This document shows, in pieces, positions 44,341-54,624 of a stretch of 64,000 nt of DNA. Position numbers and translations under genes: made by a program. Origin of the DNA: Coriolopsis trogii (lineage: Eukaryota; Basidiomycota; Agaricomycetes; Polyporales; Polyporaceae); assembly GCA_020543525.1 (NCBI GenBank), contig JAHYIO010000039.1:2462848-2526847 (forward strand), written 5' to 3'. Position 1 is the first letter of the stretch, and each line of letters begins with the position of its first letter. The notes under the pieces are model-generated. The model did not search any database. It was not told the origin of the DNA and saw nothing but the letters and a program-made list of their open reading frames with translations.

Positions 44341-45423
44341 GAGAGCGAGGAGCTTGAAGGCGATGTGTGGATGGATGCTACGAGAGAACTGGTGGCATGG
44401 GAGATGGTCGTCGTTGGCCAGGAGGGGCAGAAGACGGAGGATCGGAGCGTGTACAACAGCTCGGTGGACGACGCTAAGCGGTCAGTGTTGAAGAGAGCGC
44501 GGAGGAGAGAGGAGACGGCGGGGAGAGGGCGGGCATGGCGGCCAGGCTGATGGCCGAAAGCAGCCGTGGGAGTGCACGTGAGGTCTCATCACATCTCTCG
44601 CCGTCTCTTGCGTTCAGACGTGGTTGCTCCTCACCGTGCTCGACAGGGAGGAGAACGCAGGGAAGTGGACGGGACGCGTCGGTCCGCAGCACCCGCCTCC
44701 TCCTCCCGCCCTGTCACGCGTCTGTCACAGTCACCACCCGACGACGAGCACCCGCCTCGCTTCACCCGCGCGGCCCCCGCCACCTGCTATCCAACCCGTA
44801 CCTCCATCGCCTCGCCATCCCACATCTCGCTCAGTCGTCCCCACCCGACACGCGCACAAACATCGTCCTCCTGCGACCGCTCTGCTTCCATCGATACATC
44901 AACAACCCGCGGACGCGTCCATCACCAATCCGCACGTACGTCGTTCCCCGTCTTTGTCTTAGTCGAACACTTTGCGAAACAAACCCGAGTAGCCTCCGGG
45001 TCTACATCGATGCAGATTCAGAGGCGTCCGCCCCGCGCGCACCACCACATTCCCGTCTGTGTACCACATCCAACATGGAGCCACTGCGCTGGCCCGACGA
45101 CGGACGCGACTCCCTTGCCCAAACGAGGGGCTATCATCGTGTCCACCACCGTTGGCGGGCTGCAGAATACAGATGAGAGACAACGGACACGGCACGTCCC
45201 GCGTCTTTGTCTACTCACATCTTCCAGGCCGTCGTGGAATCGTCGCGGGTCCGAGTCTGTTCTGTAAGGCTTCAGCAGCGCGCGCAAGTACTGGCATGGC
45301 CTCTGCGCAATGAACAGTCGTCGATATCCCCTCCACGTCTCATCGGAAAAACGTGCTGACGAGTTCACAGTAGGTGCGCACACCGTCTCAACATCTGCTA
45401 TATCTTGCGCTCTCTGCTATCAG
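44341..45423. other. Region with long G/C-rich frames, no confirmed gene
   Basis: Open frames of up to 233 codons on the plus strand look compositional (Ser/Arg/Pro runs). A minus-strand segment near 45200-45330 (QRPCQYLRALLKPYRTDSDP, RRFHDGLEDV) has coding character and may be an exon of an unrecognised gene. It should also contain the upstream exon of the gene at 42899-44340. Confidence 0.35.
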
Positions 45424-46176
45424 CTACTCGCCGCCCCAGCCCTTCGAGAACCTAAACACCCGCCTCTCGTGCTTCACGACCACCCCGCTCCGCATCACCC
45501 TCTCCCTCCCCGTCGCCCGCCCAATCTCCTCCGTCCCAAACGCGTCCATCGACGCCCACTCGTGTATCGCGACGTACTTGCCCGGCGCACGCCCAGGCAC
45601 GCGCACGTCCACCCCCGTCCCAGTCACGCTCAGCACCCGGTCCGCGACGAACCGCCGCGTGCGCCTCCACCCCGGCACGCGCATGAGGAGCGGCACGTGC
45701 TCGGTGTCGTACCATGCGTTGAGCTCCGCCTCGCCCGCCGCGTCGTCCCCTCGGACGATCAGCTCCACGACGCTCACGTACGGCCCTGGCGCGCGCGCGT
45801 CGTAGTCTGCGCGGGGCGAGCACCCCGCCGGGGTGGGGACCGGGGCGTACACCCGTCGGTCGAGGAACGCGAGCTTGGCGAGCACGTCGCGCTCGCGCGC
45901 GCTCCGGGTGCGAGCGAGCGCGGTGTATGGCGCCTCGAGCACCGCGGACGGCGAGCAGAGGTCGTAGAGCGCGAGGTGCGTGGGCGGCTTGGCGTCCGCT
46001 GCGGTCCACCGCGTGCAGGAGAGGAAGAGCGGGCCGGGGAGGCCGAGCCGGAGCGGGATGTGCTCGTTGTCGTACCCGTCTTCGAACGCGTCCGGGGCGT
46101 TCTCGCAGCCCCGCTCGGTGTAGACGAGGAGGAGGCCGCGCGTGGGCGTGTTGTCTGCGATGGCCGGTGCCGACAT
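45424..46176 (-). CDS. EthD-like dimeric alpha/beta-barrel protein
   Basis: Single exon, 250 residues, starting MSAPAIADNTPTRGLLLVYT. As in the two paralogues at 37-38.7 kb, two half-domains are visible: DGYDNEHIPLRLGLPGPLFL in the first and AWYDTEHVPLLMRVPGW in the second, with strands HLALYDLCSP and YVAIHEWASM. The Tyr-x-x-Glu-His motif is kept in both halves. It ends RRVFRFSKGWGGE. There is no signal peptide or intron. It is closer to the conserved first paralogue in motif integrity, although it is 7 kb away. Substrate unknown; families with this fold include enzymes acting on aromatic polyketides. Confidence 0.8.
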   Translation of the reverse strand: MSAPAIADNTPTRGLLLVYTERGCENAPDAFEDGYDNEHIPLRLGLPGPLFLSCTRWTAADAKPPTHLALYDLCSPSAVLEAPYTALARTRSARERDVLAKLAFLDRRVYAPVPTPAGCSPRADYDARAPGPYVSVVELIVRGDDAAGEAELNAWYDTEHVPLLMRVPGWRRTRRFVADRVLSVTGTGVDVRVPGRAPGKYVAIHEWASMDAFGTEEIGRATGRERVMRSGVVVKHERRVFRFSKGWGGE

Positions 46177-46444
46177 GGTGGGTGTGCAGTCTGTATCGCG
46201 TTGCTACTTGTACGCAGCTATTCTAGAAAAGGTTATGGTTCGGCCTCTCTGTGAGTCTCACGGCGGGCCCCGCGTCCGTCGTTGGGGCCCTGATCTCGGG
46301 TCGAAAACACCCAGGGCGCAGGTCCCAGAACAGGTAAGATACATTCAAACACAAATCGTACACGATGCCCAACAATACAGCGATGACACGACTACCGGTA
46401 CGTGTATCGATCTGTACGCACGCAACGTCAGTCTCCGTCCCGTA

Positions 46445-46791
46445 CAGCAAACCACGCCACTCACTCGCATATCGGTTGGGGGTGGCCCTCCACGGCTTGA
46501 ACATGTGGCGCAGACCCTCGACAGAGTACGGGATGTCGTAGTCGACCAACGCGCCTTCCCTCTTTCCGCCGGGCCACTCGAGCATGATGATCGTGTTCGT
46601 GTTGATGTCCCCGTGGAGGTAGCCCGCGACTTCGTACAGCTTCTGGTGTGCTAGGGCGGCTGTCAGTAACCAGGAGGGTACGGGAGATGGAGAGCACGAA
46701 TCGGGCATGGTGGAAACTCACCCACCACGGCTCCTAGCATTATGAACACGAGCTCCCGGCTGTTGGTAAAGTGCTCGAGGTTGCGAGGAGA
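46445..46791 (-). pseudogene. FunK1-type fungal protein kinase fragment
   Basis: Two minus-strand pieces separated by an intron (46660-46721) encode HFTNSRELVFIMLGAVV and AALAHQKLYEVAGYLHGDIN, then ALVDYDIPYSVEGL and EWRGLLYG. HGDIN-x-N is the catalytic loop of the fungal FunK1 kinase family and DYD stands where DFG would be. The N-lobe is reduced to a short stretch and the C-lobe breaks off soon after the activation segment, about a quarter of a full FunK1 protein. Such fragments are common in Agaricomycete accessory regions. Judged non-functional. Confidence 0.65.
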
Positions 46792-47951
46792 AACGGCCTT
46801 GAGACGGCGCGGACGGCGCCGAGGGGCTATACGACACTCAGCACGCGTCCTCTTCACCGTGCAGACCCAAGGGCGGAGAACGTACTTTCAGAGGTTGCTG
46901 AAGTTGTCGCAGGCATTAGGATGTGGTTGGTAGCAAAGACAATGTGGGGGCTATCCAACCCTTTATATGTCCAGATAGGCGCCGCGCGACAAAAGACTCT
47001 TGACGATGACGCAGCCATGTCTCAAAACGACGAACCAAAGAGATGCGCGCTGCTCGATCCTACCCTCTCGTCCTCGTCGCCGAGCTCGACCAGCCCTTAC
47101 ATTCTCCCCTGGGCAGAACACCGGCTTAACAGAGGGCGGCACGGTACGAATGCCAGATACACCTACGATGCGCAGAATACCAGAACAGCGAACGCAAAAA
47201 GTGCGATGCAGTCTCACATTGCAACCCGTATTCCCGTACATGATTGCAGAGGCGACGCGCTCGCGAGTGACTAGTCGTTGTCGTGGCTTCAAATCAAGAT
47301 CGTTAGTATGTGTTCTGCGCCCAGACTCATGGCTCAGGTGAAAATCTCACCTGCTATCACGTCCACGCTCAACAAGTGAGTGCACACGCCCGCAGGGTCG
47401 AAGTGGACTCCAAAAGTTCGGCGACAGCGTCAATGACTAGCAGAAGGATGTCACGGTCGAGAGGACGGCCGGTCTGCTCCTCCGTATGCTGCATACCACC
47501 AAAGCACGGTGGAGGAGTTGGTGGAACACCGTCGCCAGGTACAGTCAGACACATGCGATTACGTAGGCATTGTATGTGACAATTGTTGTCAAACTGACCA
47601 CGAACCGTTAGAAGGCTGCTGCCTGCATGCCGTCACGGGCTAAAACAACTCACCGTAACCATATAAGGCTCCTCTGTCAGCTCGAAGAGTATCAGCACAG
47701 TCGCGAACAATTTATATCTGTTGGAACGGTGCACCCACAAACCAGCCTCATGGCCACAGCGACTTTGATGGTCGGACGCTCTCATACGCGATGTTGGGTC
47801 TACGTAAACAAGGGCAATGTAGAAAATGTTCCGCATTGAGTGAGTATTGCGCACCACTCGCACGCTGTTAGTATGGTGCCCATTTTTCGCATCTGTGATC
47901 CACGATCGTCTCAACGCTCCAAGAGGGCTAGGAAAACGAGACTCACGAACT
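46792..47951. other. Intergenic with a possible F-box remnant
   Basis: Between the kinase fragment and the BTB gene. The only recognisable item is at 47369-47554 (minus): GRPLDRDILLLVIDAVAELL followed by STLRACALTC, which resembles the start of an Agaricomycete F-box domain; it stops immediately after. No other gene seen. Confidence 0.4.
47369..47554 (-). pseudogene. F-box domain remnant
   Basis: Sixty-one codons ending in a stop. The segment RPLDRDILLLVIDAVAELL ... TLRACALTC has the hydrophobic spacing of the first helix pair of an F-box in mushroom proteins. Nothing following it on the strand continues the domain, so it is either an exon whose partners I cannot find or a decayed copy. Confidence 0.35.
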
Positions 47952-50062
47952 CTACTCGTCCTCGCCCTTCAACCCGAGCAACACATCCAGCTGCCTCCAT
48001 AACTTCTCTCTCCTCTCCAGCCACATCTCCCTCCTCTCGCCAGCACATCCCACACAGTACCCGATCCCAGCCCAGTCCACGTCAATCAGCCTGTCAATAC
48101 CCTCAAAGACGTCCTTGAAGCCCGCCTCGAACACCCCGTTCTGCAGCAGCCGCGCGGCCCACCCCTCGCCCGCATCGGCTTTTCGCGTGCGCGCGCAGGC
48201 CTCCGCGGCCTTGGCCTTGTCGATACGTGCGTGCGGCCCGTTGATGAACGGGGCGAGGGGGCAAGGTCCAAGCGCAGACGGCAGTGGAGTGGAGCGCGCG
48301 AGTGCCAGCCACTCTGTCTCGAGTGCGGCTTTGGCGCCGACGAGCCGGACGAGGTCTGAAGCGGCGAGACGAGCTCGGGGTGCGTTCTTCTCGTCCTCTG
48401 GTGTTTCATGGTCGAGTGCTGAACGATGCTTGCCCTTGCCGTCGGAAACGGACTCGGCATGGATGTAGACTGCGAGGTCTTGTCCGAAGCCGGGCGCACG
48501 AAGGAGCTCGTAGTACGCCCCTTTGAGAACCTCTGGAATGTCGCACTCGTGTGCAAGGAGGATCGTCTCGACGGCGTACTCTTTGGGTTCCCGTGTGATT
48601 TGGGACAAGTCTTGCGGCCAACGCTGGCGAAGCAGGTGAGCGGCGAATGTGTAGATCGTCTCGAATTGTAATGTATGCGCTGCGCGCAGCAGCGAGGCGA
48701 GCACAGGGAAGGCCGGAGGATTGATCGCGTATGCCCTGACAGCATCGCAGTGACCCCATGAGTTAGATCCTTCGAGTAGACATTGCAGGAGACGTACACT
48801 CCGACGTCGAGGGCTTCAAGGAGTCGTTCAAAGTCGAGGACACTGACGCCCTTGACGACATACACCTTCTTACTGAAGTCCGAGTCGGTAGAATGCGTGA
48901 TCAACGTCGAGCATGAGAATGTGTAACACCGGAAAACGACGTACCTGCCGGCATCAGGCTCCAGAAGCTTAGCAAAGTACGCGGATTGGTGTACCAAACG
49001 GGAACGATGGAGGCGATAGAGCGTGTTCTGCACCTGGACAGTCGTCGAGCCGTCGAGGTGCCAGAATCCGACGCTCTTCCTCGGGTCTGGGCTGACGGCA
49101 TCCTTTCCCTTTCCATCATCTTTCGACATCCCCATTGACGTGTTGGACGAGGAAGGAGGTTCGGGAACGGCAAAGGTTGCGGAAGACTTGGACGGTGTAG
49201 GACGAGGCGCGGGTTGGGAGGCAGGCGGTGCTGGGACTTGTGTGCGTTTAGCGCGTTTTGACGGCCTGGATGTCGTTCCCGCATGTAAGCAAGGAGGAGC
49301 TCGGGTCACGCAGCTGTGCTGAGACAACGAATATGTGCAGCGCGCAGCATTTTGCAAGAGCTAGCTCAAGACGAGCCCGAGAAGGCTTCTTGAGTAGCAC
49401 CAAGACAGCTATGTCGCGCCACAGAAGGTGTGCAAGCCGTTGATCCTTGAGACGTCGGAAGTGCTCAGGACAAGGGGTCGATAGTAGACGTTGCGCAGAG
49501 TGGCTAACAACCTGCGCAACGCCCTCCTCACAGTGGAGGAAGACGATAACACCCGAGGACGTACTCACTGAGTTGCAGACGGCTGCTGAGGGATATCCGC
49601 CGACTCTTGCGTGGACTCCAAGACCCTCTTCTTTCCTCCTATCGATTTCGCAGTGTTCGCAGACGCGCTCGAGGTAGCAGCATCTGACTCGCTGGGACCT
49701 GCCGGGGTGTTTTTGTTGACGTTTTTGGTAGCGCTGCGGGTTTTGCGTGGGCTCGGCTGTCGCGCCGGGGTGCGAGGAACCTTTTCGTCGACGTTTTCTG
49801 CTTTCGGAGCGAGGTCGGATGGCTCCGCGCCTGGAGAGTCGCGTGTCGTAGGCGGTGTGTGGCGGGCGGGCGAATACGCGTCGGCAGGTGGAGTCTCCTG
49901 GGAGGGCTCTGCGGACGAATCTTGCGACGTCGAGCCTCGGCTGTTGCTCGCAATGATCTGAGAGAGCTCGGGCAGACTGGAGCCAGAGTCCGAGTCGTAG
50001 TCTAGGTCGGAGTTGGACGCTGGGTGAGAGCTAGAGGAGCGGGCGTCGTGCGGGGCAGACAT
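47952..50062 (-). CDS. BTB/POZ-domain protein
   Basis: Minus-strand exons 50062-49569, 49265-48945, 48872-48798 and 48735-47952 (all phase 2) give 557 residues. The start MSAPHDARSSSSHPASNSDL opens a long acidic and Ser/Pro-rich region, with KTRSATKNVNK and RPSKRAKRTQ as likely nuclear or basic segments. The BTB core is VGFWHLDGSTTVQVQNTLYR, HRSRLVHQSAYFAKLLEP, KVYVVKGVSVLDFERLLEAL and AYAINPPAFPVLASLLRAAH. The C-terminal half is helical with GYCVGCAGERREMWLERREK near the end, the Cys pair shared with the other BTB proteins here. The first intron is 303 nt, five times the usual size. Divergent from the BTB gene at 50235 with a 172 bp shared upstream region. Confidence 0.83.
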
Positions 50063-50234
50063 GATGACGAGCAGGACGACGACGACGAGCGAGACAACGG
50101 CGGGCGGCCGCGGGGCTGAGGACGCGTCGCGTAACGTGCATGTCACGCGTTTGTCACGGAGGCCCCTATCCCTTGTAGTCTTGTGCGATAAGTACTCGCC
50201 GCCGTTGTCCTTGTCTTCGTCGCACTCGCCCTCA
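50063..50234. promoter_or_regulatory. Bidirectional promoter region of two BTB genes
   Basis: Only 172 bp separate the two divergent starts, so the core elements of both genes must lie here or overlap the first exons. It contains TGTCACGCGTTTGTCACG, two TGTCACG direct copies around 50140-50158. Co-regulation is plausible but unproven. Confidence 0.5.
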
Positions 50235-51569
50235 ATGTCCCTCAAGCAGGAACCTGGTCTCGACGCTCATATTCAGCCCGCGCACTGTGCGTCAGGACAA
50301 CCTCGAGAGCTGTCTCCGCCTGCTGCTTACCTAGTCGTGTTTCTAGCCGGCAACATGTCCGACGGCCAGGCCGCAAGTACTACCAGCGTGAAGCTCGAGA
50401 CCGTACCATCGGACGGTAACAAGAGAGTAGGGGCTATATCCACACCTCGTCAACCTCAGACTGAGCCGTATCCAGAAAGCAGATCCCGCCGCTGCCGATT
50501 CCCATCCAGCCGACCCACTTCCCAAGCGTACGAGGCTGGAAGACTCCCAGGCCGGACCCGGTCTCAGAGCTCCCAATCCGCCGCCTTTCGTTCGGTCTGC
50601 CGACTTCTGGTTCCCTGATGGCAATGTTGTCGTCCTTGTCGTGGATACTGTCTTCAAGTTATATAAAGCCCGCCTCGCCAGATTCTCTACGACTTTCGCT
50701 GCCGCCTTCGCGAACGAAGGCCACGGGGCTGGACGGATGGTCATCGATGGGTGTCCCGTCCATGCACTCCCGGACGTGAACGTGGAAGATTTCACTCGAT
50801 TTCTCGAGGTGCTGGAGACTCCGTTGTGCGTCTATCCTCTAGTACTTTGTCCCCTCCTCGTTTTGAGCACTCGTGACTCTTCAGGGCGCTGCAAACAACC
50901 CCGTTCCCTCAGGACGCTGCCATCTCCGTCCTGCGCATCTCTCACAAGCTCGATTGCGTGACGACCCGGACGTTCGCCGTCGAACGCCTACGTGCGTTAT
51001 GGCCGAGCGACAAGCCACCACTCCCAGCGAAACCGGGAGCATACACGGACACGCTCAAGATCATTCGCGTCGCGCGCGACTGCGAGGTTGACGAGCTCAA
51101 GAAGGCAGCCTTCTACGAGCTGATCCGCAGCGAGGACTTCTGGGCAGCGTACTGGGCGAAGCGGGACGAGGTACATCTCGCACTCACCAGCAAAGACATT
51201 ATCGTCCTCCAGAAGCACAGACGACAGCTGGAGTCGGCCTGGTTCCAACTGATATTCACGCCTCCGGGCGGGAAGACAGGATGTGTTGCGACAAAGGAAC
51301 ACGTGTATACTAGGCCGCGCTGCTCCAAAGAACTGTTGGATCTGGAGACCCGCAGCTGCCAATGGCGTGGCGAAGCGGTAGGAAGAGGGGACTTTGATGC
51401 TGGGCGAGCGGATCCGCTTGGACATCTGCAGGTACTCTTGACGCGGACGACGGAGCCGTTGTTGGACTCGGGATGGTGCGAGCGCTGCGTCGAGGAGGCG
51501 AGGGTGGTCTGGAGGCAAAAGCAGAACTCGTGGTGGAACGCCCTTGACCAGCTGTTTGCAAGGCTGTGA
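50235..51569 (+). CDS. BTB/POZ-domain protein
   Basis: Exons 50235-50426, 50476-50825 and 50885-51569 (phases 0 and 2) give 408 residues. It starts MSLKQEPGLDAHIQPAHC. The BTB core is ADFWFPDGNVVVLVVDTVFK, YKARLARFSTTFAAAF, VNVEDFTRFLEVLETPL and, after the intron, DAAISVLRISHKLDCVTTRT. The C-terminal domain is helical (FYELIRSEDFWAAYWAKRDE), has scattered Cys (CSKELLDLETRSCQW) and ends WCERCVEEARVVW, parallel to the other three BTB genes. The closest layout is that of the neighbour on the minus strand, although the N-terminus is much shorter. Likely an adaptor-type protein; partners unknown. Confidence 0.83.
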
Positions 51570-51911
51570 TATGTCGCACTATAGTCATCATGTCTCATCT
51601 CTTGACACGGCGGTCCCGAGACGCAGTTGGTGAGTGCGCCAGGATGATGGAGAGCGTGATAGACGACATGGTGAGAGTCAGAGAGCAGTCAGGAGAGAGT
51701 GCAAGTCAGGACCAGTCAGGTCGACACGGTTCGCAGTCAAGTCCTCCAGCGCTTGTCACGCCGCCGCGGAGGAGTGGCTCGTTAAGGAAGGAGAGGCCAC
51801 GTGGCCGTCGGTGCCGCCCAAGCCTCCGAAAACGTTCATATCGCCCTCATCCACCGTCCTCAGCCCCCATCCCCTCAAGCTCGTCCCCCGCCGCCCCCCA
51901 AAACACTCGCA
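51570..51911. other. Intergenic and RPP1 5' region
   Basis: About 340 bases between the BTB gene and the ribosomal gene; the last part, rich in pyrimidines (CCCCATCCCCTCAAGCTCGT), is typical of an Agaricomycete ribosomal-protein promoter and leader. Confidence 0.45.
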
Positions 51912-52512
51912 ATGGTCAGTAGCGCACCGCCGACGCCCTCTGGTGCAGTTGTGGCACATTTGGCGCGAATGCACAGTCAAAACACGCTGGATTGCACCCT
52001 TCTGCACCGGATGAAGCCTGTTTCACCGATCGTGCATGCTCATACTCTTCCTACAGGCCTCCTCAGAACTCGCCGCTACCTACGCTGCCCTCATCCTTGC
52101 CGACGACGGTATTGAGATCACCGTACGTGCTCCTATGCGCAGACTTGGCTGATTCTCGTATTCACGCGAACCTGCCTCCAGTCGGACAAGATCCTTGCTC
52201 TCACGACCGCGGCCGATGTCGAGCTCGAGCCCATCTGGGCATCTCTCCTTGCGAAGGCTCTCGAGGGCAAGAACGTGAAGGAGCTCCTCTCCAACGTTGG
52301 TGCTGGTGGTGCTGGCCCCGCTGCCGCCCCTGCAGCAGCAGGCGCTGCTGCGGGTGGTGCTGCCGCCGAGGCACCCAAGGAGGAGGAGAAGAAGGAGGAG
52401 GAGAAGGAGGAGTCCGACGACGACATGGTGCGCATACTCGTCTCATTTCTCTGTAATCCGCAAGTGCTGACCGTCTTCGTCTTCCGATCAGGGCTTCGGT
52501 CTCTTCGATTAA
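51912..52512 (+). CDS. RPP1: 60S acidic ribosomal protein P1
   Basis: Exons 51912-51914, 52057-52122, 52182-52427 and 52492-52512, all phase 0, give 111 residues, the normal P1 length. The first coding exon is only the ATG. The second starts [20 protein letters not shown] and the third [20 protein letters not shown] with [18 protein letters not shown]. An Ala/Gly hinge, a Lys/Glu acidic segment and the conserved stalk ending SDDDMGFGLFD follow. The last Gly-Phe-Gly-Leu-Phe-Asp comes from the 21-nt terminal exon. P1 pairs with P2 in the ribosomal stalk and recruits translation GTPases. It is the only clear housekeeping gene here and stands among accessory families. Strong expression is expected. 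Confidence 0.95.
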
Positions 52513-54624
52513 GCTATCGTCTCCTTCGTATGTTGTTGCTTTGGTGTTCCTCGTACTGCATAGCATCTCCCCATCGCCCTCACACTGCGTTGTACTATCC
52601 ATGTCACACTTACTGCGCATGCCAAAATGACCTGAAAACACCACATCCCGTGTGATTTGATTCGTGGCAAACTGCGCCAAGGACGCGTCAAGCACTGGGA
52701 TGCTGCGGCTGCCTGTTCCCTTCGTGTTGGCCACCTCATTGGGCAGGTGTGTCACGACGCTCGTTTGCGCTATCCAGTGCGTGTCTTACAATTGTCAGAC
52801 CCATCCAGGACCTGTTGTCACCCTTCTGGAAGCGCATTCGCTAATGACCTGACCGTGTAACTCTATGCGTCCAACTGCACTCAATATCGCCTCCCGTTAC
52901 TCGTCTTGTACAACGTCTTCGAGCGGATCTCGGACTTTCAGGACCATGGCAGCCGTCGCTGCGCTCGAAGTCCTTTGTGCATGTTCTACGGGACAACGTG
53001 GGCATGATTCGGTTTCCAGCTACGTATGACTCTTCAAGCCGACCACTTTCTCGCTTTCCCACTGTAGCTCCGCCGCTTTCTGTCAACTTCGCAGCCACGT
53101 TCGCACGTCTTGCATCCGCCTCATGTGCGGTTCTATCTAGCCCATTGTCACATGGGATGGTTAAGAAGCGCTAAGCGGCACCCTCGAGTGGCTGATATCG
53201 CTCTTACGGGTGAGCTGGTCCCGAGACGTCAACGGACAATTTGTAACCGTGGTACGGCGGTAAACTTGTACAGCGGCAAATACGTGTCCCTCCTCTATAG
53301 CCCGGCGGGATAGCTCTCACCTCGACTTTGTCAAGACCATCGTGCAACCACTCACTGCTCAGCCTCCTTGGCCCTATGCAATGTCACTCTATATTGGGTA
53401 AAAGTGAGTCCATTTGCGAATTTCGCCTTTACAAGTCGGAGTGGCCGACGATATCGAAGCCAATGCTGATAACTTGTGGTGGAACATATGACTAGACGCA
53501 CCGATGTCGATGTTCTTCCGTTCATCAAACCAACGGGGCTTCTTGTTCGCAATTTGCGCATTCGGACTACTGGCACCGCGTGGACCGACGAACATCTCGC
53601 CCACGTTCTTCACGGCCGTTCGGTCAATCCCTCGTGGATTTCGCACCTTTGGATATAGCTACCAGAGCTGTTGCCTCCGCCGCGGCAAGCTCTGAGTCGA
53701 TAAAGACTCGTCGACACACTCCCTCGACACACACGAGTCCAAAGTCATTCGACGAGCGTACGGAGTCGCTCCGTTTCACATGCGGTGCAGACTCGGACGG
53801 GCTACAGAGGTGAGAGACCGCTCGTCTGCGGTCGGCGGTCGGCGTTGTTCACGCACACCACGCGGGTGCTGGTGCCCAAGCTGCGTTCATGTCCCCATTT
53901 CGCCGGAATCCACCGAAGTCCGGGTCGTCCGTCAAATGGTGAAGGTCTCTCGCGGGGCTAGGTCGCTCTAACCGCAGACAACAGACGCACAGACAGGCGC
54001 AAAGATCAAGTATGTCCGTGCTCTGCGCGACATCTGCAATTGGAATCGCTGTAGCTGCCACTATGAGGTAGTTACTGCGCTTACATAAACGGGAACTTGT
54101 CTACTACGCGACGCGCGCTACGTAGTACTGTCGGGCAACTTTCTCTCAAGCTGCTTGCACCTTCCTCTCTTCGCAATTCCACTACTCAAGTGAAGACTGC
54201 GGTCAAGCGCCGATGATGGAAAGACCGGTGCTATCTCTCAATTGCCACCCTGTCTGTCAAAGACCGCTCTCGCGCTCGCAACCACACACTCTTCTCAAAC
54301 ACCGACCCGCCCTCGCATCCTCCAAGTGCCAGAATACCTTCCCCAAACCTTCGCACCCGTATCCTCCCGCGCGCTTATTCCCACAACTGTCTATCCTACC
54401 TTCCTCGTCCACACATCTGGGCCCTACTGTCTGCCTTCTCTGCTCTCTTCCGGAGTTGAGATACCGACGATAACGCAATGCCGCTTCATCCATCATGTCT
54501 CTCATGTCATTTCCAGTACGTCTTCATGTCAAACAACAGCTTCTCATCCAGGAATACAATGTCTCGACCTCATATATTTCTGCTCTCAGTGGCACTCGTT
54601 ATCGACGCAACTCTACGCCCACCC
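52513..54624. other. Long intergenic region, no confirmed gene
   Basis: About 2.1 kb. Minus-strand frames near 53389-53646 (WFDERKNIDIGASSHMFHH) look weakly coding, but no domain or intron chain could be supported. The last 300 bases contain the promoter of the O-methyltransferase gene. Confidence 0.4.

Noticed and set aside
44566..45267. Plus-strand frame of 233 codons
   Set aside because: Low-complexity Ser/Arg/Pro composition, no intron signals, no domain; interpreted as a compositional open frame.
49565..50245. Upstream extension of the BTB gene to 50245
   Set aside because: The frame is open to 50245, but the ATG at 50062 starts the Ser-rich N-terminus, and the extension would overlap the divergent promoter and the start of the gene at 50235.
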